25,181 nucleotides of DNA from UBA6181 sp016934015 (GTDB lineage: Bacteria; Bacillota_I; Bacilli_A; Acholeplasmatales; Acholeplasmataceae): assembly GCA_036584525.1 (NCBI GenBank), contig JAZHDG010000030.1, positions 1-25,181 on the forward strand. The letters are read 5' to 3'. Both the position numbers and the translations under genes were made by a program. Below are positions 22,564 to 25,181 of this stretch, in pieces. The notes below the pieces were generated by a model. That model was not told where the DNA came from. It did not search any database and saw nothing but the letters and a program-made list of their open reading frames with translations. The number at the start of each line of letters is the position of its first letter. Positions within the stretch are counted from its first letter, which is position 1.

Positions 22564-23557
22564 CTACCTTGAATGTTAATTTTTTGAATTCGTTATCAAC
22601 TGTGCCTTCATATATATATTCAAATCTCTTAAGCGTAATAATCCCACTTCCAACTTCTACAAGCCGATTATTCCTAAACGAAAATAATCTTGTCTTGCCT
22701 TGTATTTGATAATTTATATCTTTGTCAATTTCATTTCTAACCCGTGATTCTTGTTTCAATAAAAGTGTATCTAAACCTTCACCATTTAATTGACCATATG
22801 TATCAAATGTCAATGTGTAATTACATGACGGACAGATCAATTGATTTTTATGAGATTTCAAGCCTTCATGAAGACATTGGGGGCATTGATAAATTACATT
22901 TTCTAGATTTGAAATATTGTTTAATCTATATTTGTACTGTTTGATTGCATTATATTCTGATTGAGAATAATATAGTTTTTCACAAACGATTTGATAAATT
23001 TCATGATCATTCAAAACTATAAGTTCTTCTTTCGTGATAATCAATTCTTTTATGGTTTCTATTTTTCCTCTAAAAGTCTTTTTTGACCAAGGAGGATTAA
23101 CTAGTCCAGCTCCCATATGTTTTACAATGAAAACATTGACGTTTGCTTTCTTTAAAAATTTGGCAATTGAAAATGCAGGCATTAAAGATCTTCCTGAGGG
23201 TGATATTTGACCTTCAGGAAATACGGACACAATTCCCTTTTTCTTTAAAATGCGGAAAGCATGGAGTGTGGCTAAAGGATCTGCCTGCATCAAGGACTTG
23301 GGAATCGCTCTAGCAAGCCTTAAAAAGAAACCTGTCACTGGTTCATAAAACATTTTTTTAGCTGCTAAATAATTGACCCTTCTCGGATACATAGCTGCAC
23401 TTGTATAGATAAAATCATAAAATGAAGTATGATTTGAAAGAATAATTGCAGGACCTTTAATCTTACATTTTTTGATGATTCTCTGTCCTTTAAAATATGC
23501 AAAAATTTTAACTAAAAATCCTAATAAAATATTGAGGATAAAATTCGGTCTTTTCAT
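22541..23557 (-). CDS. PlsC-like acyltransferase with zinc ribbon, C-terminus frameshifted
   Basis: The 338-residue frame starts with a hydrophobic anchor (about 5-22) and an acyltransferase domain. The catalytic motif is H43-TSFY-D48, and FPEG (113-116) binds the glycerol-phosphate acceptor, as in 1-acylglycerol-3-phosphate acyltransferases. After residue 220 comes a zinc ribbon (C225-PQ-C228, C242-PS-C245) and a beta-rich region that ends abruptly at TGA 22541-22543. The natural end seems to lie in another frame down to 22405, giving about 384 residues. The gene begins one base after the transporter stop (TAAaATG) with no clear Shine-Dalgarno, so translation probably reinitiates. The role in phospholipid synthesis is inferred from family; the acceptor is unknown. 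Confidence 0.82.
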   Translation of the reverse strand: MKRPNFILNILLGFLVKIFAYFKGQRIIKKCKIKGPAIILSNHTSFYDFIYTSAAMYPRRVNYLAAKKMFYEPVTGFFLRLARAIPKSLMQADPLATLHAFRILKKKGIVSVFPEGQISPSGRSLMPAFSIAKFLKKANVNVFIVKHMGAGLVNPPWSKKTFRGKIETIKELIITKEELIVLNDHEIYQIVCEKLYYSQSEYNAIKQYKYRLNNISNLENVIYQCPQCLHEGLKSHKNQLICPSCNYTLTFDTYGQLNGEGLDTLLLKQESRVRNEIDKDINYQIQGKTRLFSFRNNRLVEVGSGIITLKRFEYIYEGTVDNEFKKLTFKVEYTNSSL

Positions 23558-23558
23558 T

Positions 23559-24965
23559 TTATAAATCTAAAAGGATTTCTTCTCTAGAAATCGAAGTATC
23601 CTGAATCGCATTGGTTATTTCTTTTTGTTTTTTTGCATCAATCTTATATTTATAAGATATGAATACACCTATACTCATAAAGATGAGTGGCGCTAAAGCC
23701 ATGATGATACGAATCATTAGTAATGCACTATCTGGTTGGCTAACAATTTTTGGACCATTTAACGGCTGTTCTTGGAATCCTGCGAGTCCAATCAAAAACA
23801 TGACTAAAGCAAGCCCTAAAGCCTGTGAAATTTTATTAATAAAATTAGTGAAACCACTCATTTGTCCGTCTAATCGATCCTTGAATTTTATTTGCCCAGC
23901 ATCGACCACATCTCCATACATTGTATGAGGAACTAGTCCCGGTCCTGATATACCTAATCCCATGAAAGCTGCAAGCAAATAAATGATGACAGGATTTACA
24001 TTTGCTGGAATAACTAAAATAAATAGAGCTGCAAAAATCCATAAAAATGATCCAAAACGATAAGCAAATGTCTTTCCTTTCTTCTCAATCATCTTAAGGT
24101 AAATAGGAAGTGCAACGATTTGCATTGAAAACATTAAAGCAGCTGATATTAAACCTACCATCGTAGGATTACCTAATGCTGTCTCGTTTTTTGTAACAAA
24201 GAAATCAACATAAAAGAAAAACAATCCACTCATAATTGCCATCGACATTTGAAGGACTAAAAACATTCCTAAGTATTGTCTAAAAGGGCGAAGTCCTAAA
24301 GGCTTTGCCATACCTTTAAAAGAAAGTTTAGTTTCAACAATTGGAGTTTGAATTTCTTCTCTTGCAAATAATCCTGTAAATAAAACAGACAATGCAAAGA
24401 GTGTACCAAATGATAAACTCATGACTTGATAACCAATAGCTTGATCACCAAACATACCAACGATAATACCAGGTACTGCAACACATAAAATAGATGAAAA
24501 TATTGAAAATCCAAGTCGATATGAGTTATAAGATGCTCTTTCTTGATAATCAGAAGTAATCTCGCTCGATAATGAATAATAAGGAATCATCACCGATGTT
24601 TGTACCGTTGTAAAGATTAAATATGAAGCTAAAACAGCCACAATTCTCAACCCTGTTGAAGAAAATGAATAGGGAAAGAATAAAAGAAACATTGAAAGAA
24701 GAACAAAAGGAGCCGCAATCACCAAATAGATTCTTCTTTTTCCCATTTTTGACTTTGTTCGATCTGATATGTGGCCCATTAATGGGTCTGTGATAGCATC
24801 CCAAATTCTAGCAACCAAAATCACAACGCCAATCCAGTAAGGACTAATTCCTACTGTAATCGCTAAAAATCCCGGATATAAAAAATTAACAATGTTAAAT
24901 GATCCTCCACCAAAGATATCAGCGGATGCAAACGCAAGTTTTTTCTTTAGTTCATTTTTCTTCAT
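23559..24965 (-). CDS. GPH-family (MelB-like) sugar:cation symporter
   Basis: This 468-residue protein has about 12 TM helices and belongs to the glycoside-pentoside-hexuronide branch of the major facilitator superfamily. The signature region between TM2 and TM3 reads DAITDPLMGHISDRTKS (56-72) followed by GKRR (75-78), and SVMIPYYSLSSEIT (124-137) is the second conserved block, typical of MelB/XylP-type symporters. The C-terminal ~30 residues are cytoplasmic and polar. AGAGGTG lies seven bases before the ATG, and a TATAAT box is at 24998-25003. It is the first gene of an operon with the acyltransferase. The substrate, probably a sugar or glycoside, cannot be assigned. Confidence 0.88.
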   Translation of the reverse strand: MKKNELKKKLAFASADIFGGGSFNIVNFLYPGFLAITVGISPYWIGVVILVARIWDAITDPLMGHISDRTKSKMGKRRIYLVIAAPFVLLSMFLLFFPYSFSSTGLRIVAVLASYLIFTTVQTSVMIPYYSLSSEITSDYQERASYNSYRLGFSIFSSILCVAVPGIIVGMFGDQAIGYQVMSLSFGTLFALSVLFTGLFAREEIQTPIVETKLSFKGMAKPLGLRPFRQYLGMFLVLQMSMAIMSGLFFFYVDFFVTKNETALGNPTMVGLISAALMFSMQIVALPIYLKMIEKKGKTFAYRFGSFLWIFAALFILVIPANVNPVIIYLLAAFMGLGISGPGLVPHTMYGDVVDAGQIKFKDRLDGQMSGFTNFINKISQALGLALVMFLIGLAGFQEQPLNGPKIVSQPDSALLMIRIIMALAPLIFMSIGVFISYKYKIDAKKQKEITNAIQDTSISREEILLDL

Positions 24966-24997
24966 GAATACACCTCTAGCAAAAGATTATTAGTTTA

Positions 24998-25003
24998 ATT
25001 ATA
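24998..25003 (-). promoter_or_regulatory. -10 box of the transporter operon
   Basis: A perfect minus-strand TATAAT lies 32 bases before the transporter ATG. No clear -35 was found. Confidence 0.4.
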
Positions 25004-25071
25004 TAACAAATTATGACTTTTTTTCTTTGTGTTGTGTTTATATGATAAGCTACTAGAAAATCTATATAAAA

Positions 25072-25097
25072 GACCCACTCAAAATTTGAGATGGGTC
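25072..25097 (-). terminator. Terminator of a gene entering from the right
   Basis: GACCCA-CTCAAA (25072-25083) pairs with TTTGAG-A-TGGGTC (25085-25097), with one bulged A. On the minus strand the stem is followed by TTTT, so it stops leftward transcription from outside the window. Confidence 0.65.
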
Positions 25098-25137
25098 AAT
25101 CAATAAATGGTTTAAGTTATAAAGAGAATTTCGTTAA

Positions 25138-25181
25138 TCATTCTTTTATTCGACGATGTTCTTCTTTCGTCATGCTGTAAA
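25138..25181 (-). CDS. Possible C-terminal end of a partial gene
   Basis: In one minus-strand frame the last 13 codons before TGA (25138-25140) read YSMTKEEHRRIKE, which resembles the polar tail of many GPH transporters. It lies 41 bases before a leftward terminator. Another frame is also open here, so frame and product are uncertain. Confidence 0.3.
   Translation of the reverse strand, partial: YSMTKEEHRRIKE

Noticed and set aside
1..25181. Mycoplasma-type code with TGA as Trp
   Set aside because: Trp residues in conserved positions use TGG, and TGA closes several genes directly before terminators or at coupled starts.
1..25181. Insertion sequence, prophage or CRISPR array
   Set aside because: No transposase, integrase, phage gene or regularly spaced direct repeat was found; the only notable DNA repeat is the aldo/keto reductase inverted copy.

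Overview
The window is AT-rich, compact bacterial DNA. It uses strong Shine-Dalgarno sites, clear intrinsic terminators and the standard genetic code: Trp is encoded by TGG, and TGA is a genuine stop in several genes. Together with the gene families present, this suggests a low-GC Firmicutes or an environmental Mollicutes relative such as the Acholeplasma, Izemoplasma or Haloplasma group. That placement is an inference. There is no tRNA, rRNA, CRISPR array, transposase or phage gene.

Layout. Positions 1-374 hold no protein gene but carry a promoter-plus-terminator unit that looks like a small RNA. Next, mostly on the minus strand, come an NAD(P)H:FMN reductase (375-920), a PadR regulator overlapping a membrane protein built from six ~42-residue repeats (1140-2544), and an M13 peptidase (2740-4641). 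A secreted or anchored ferritin-like DUF2202 protein lies on the plus strand (4850-5455), followed by a DsrE-like protein (minus), a membrane diguanylate cyclase (6079-7614, plus) and an aldo/keto reductase (7723-8706, minus). Positions 8835-9216 are a gene graveyard: a truncated GNAT acetyltransferase abuts an inverted partial copy of the neighbouring aldo/keto reductase.

Positions 9377-15391 form a c-di-GMP region on the minus strand: a cobalamin-binding protein carrying the W-x9-EH signature of CarH-type B12 photoreceptors, a PAS-like/GGDEF protein whose start overlaps its stop codon, and a 1281-residue Cache-HAMP-4xPAS-GGDEF-HD-GYP protein. A plausible reading is that light, B12 state or small ligands control c-di-GMP synthesis and breakdown. 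This system is the most interesting in the window.

A 35-codon basic mini-gene with its own promoter and terminator follows (15723-15830). Then come a radical SAM protein and a protein with uracil-DNA-glycosylase-like motifs in one operon (15916-17527). Divergent from it is a plus-strand operon DUF134, Mrp/NBP35 ATPase, ZIP metal transporter and KaiC-like protein (17641-20311). A second DUF134 gene heads a minus operon with a CoA-disulfide-reductase-like flavoprotein (20473-22244). Both DUF134 promoters carry perfect palindromes centred on CATATG, which suggests autoregulated metal, Fe-S or redox circuits. The right end holds a GPH-type sugar transporter followed by an acyltransferase with a frameshifted C-terminus, and perhaps the last codons of one more minus-strand gene.
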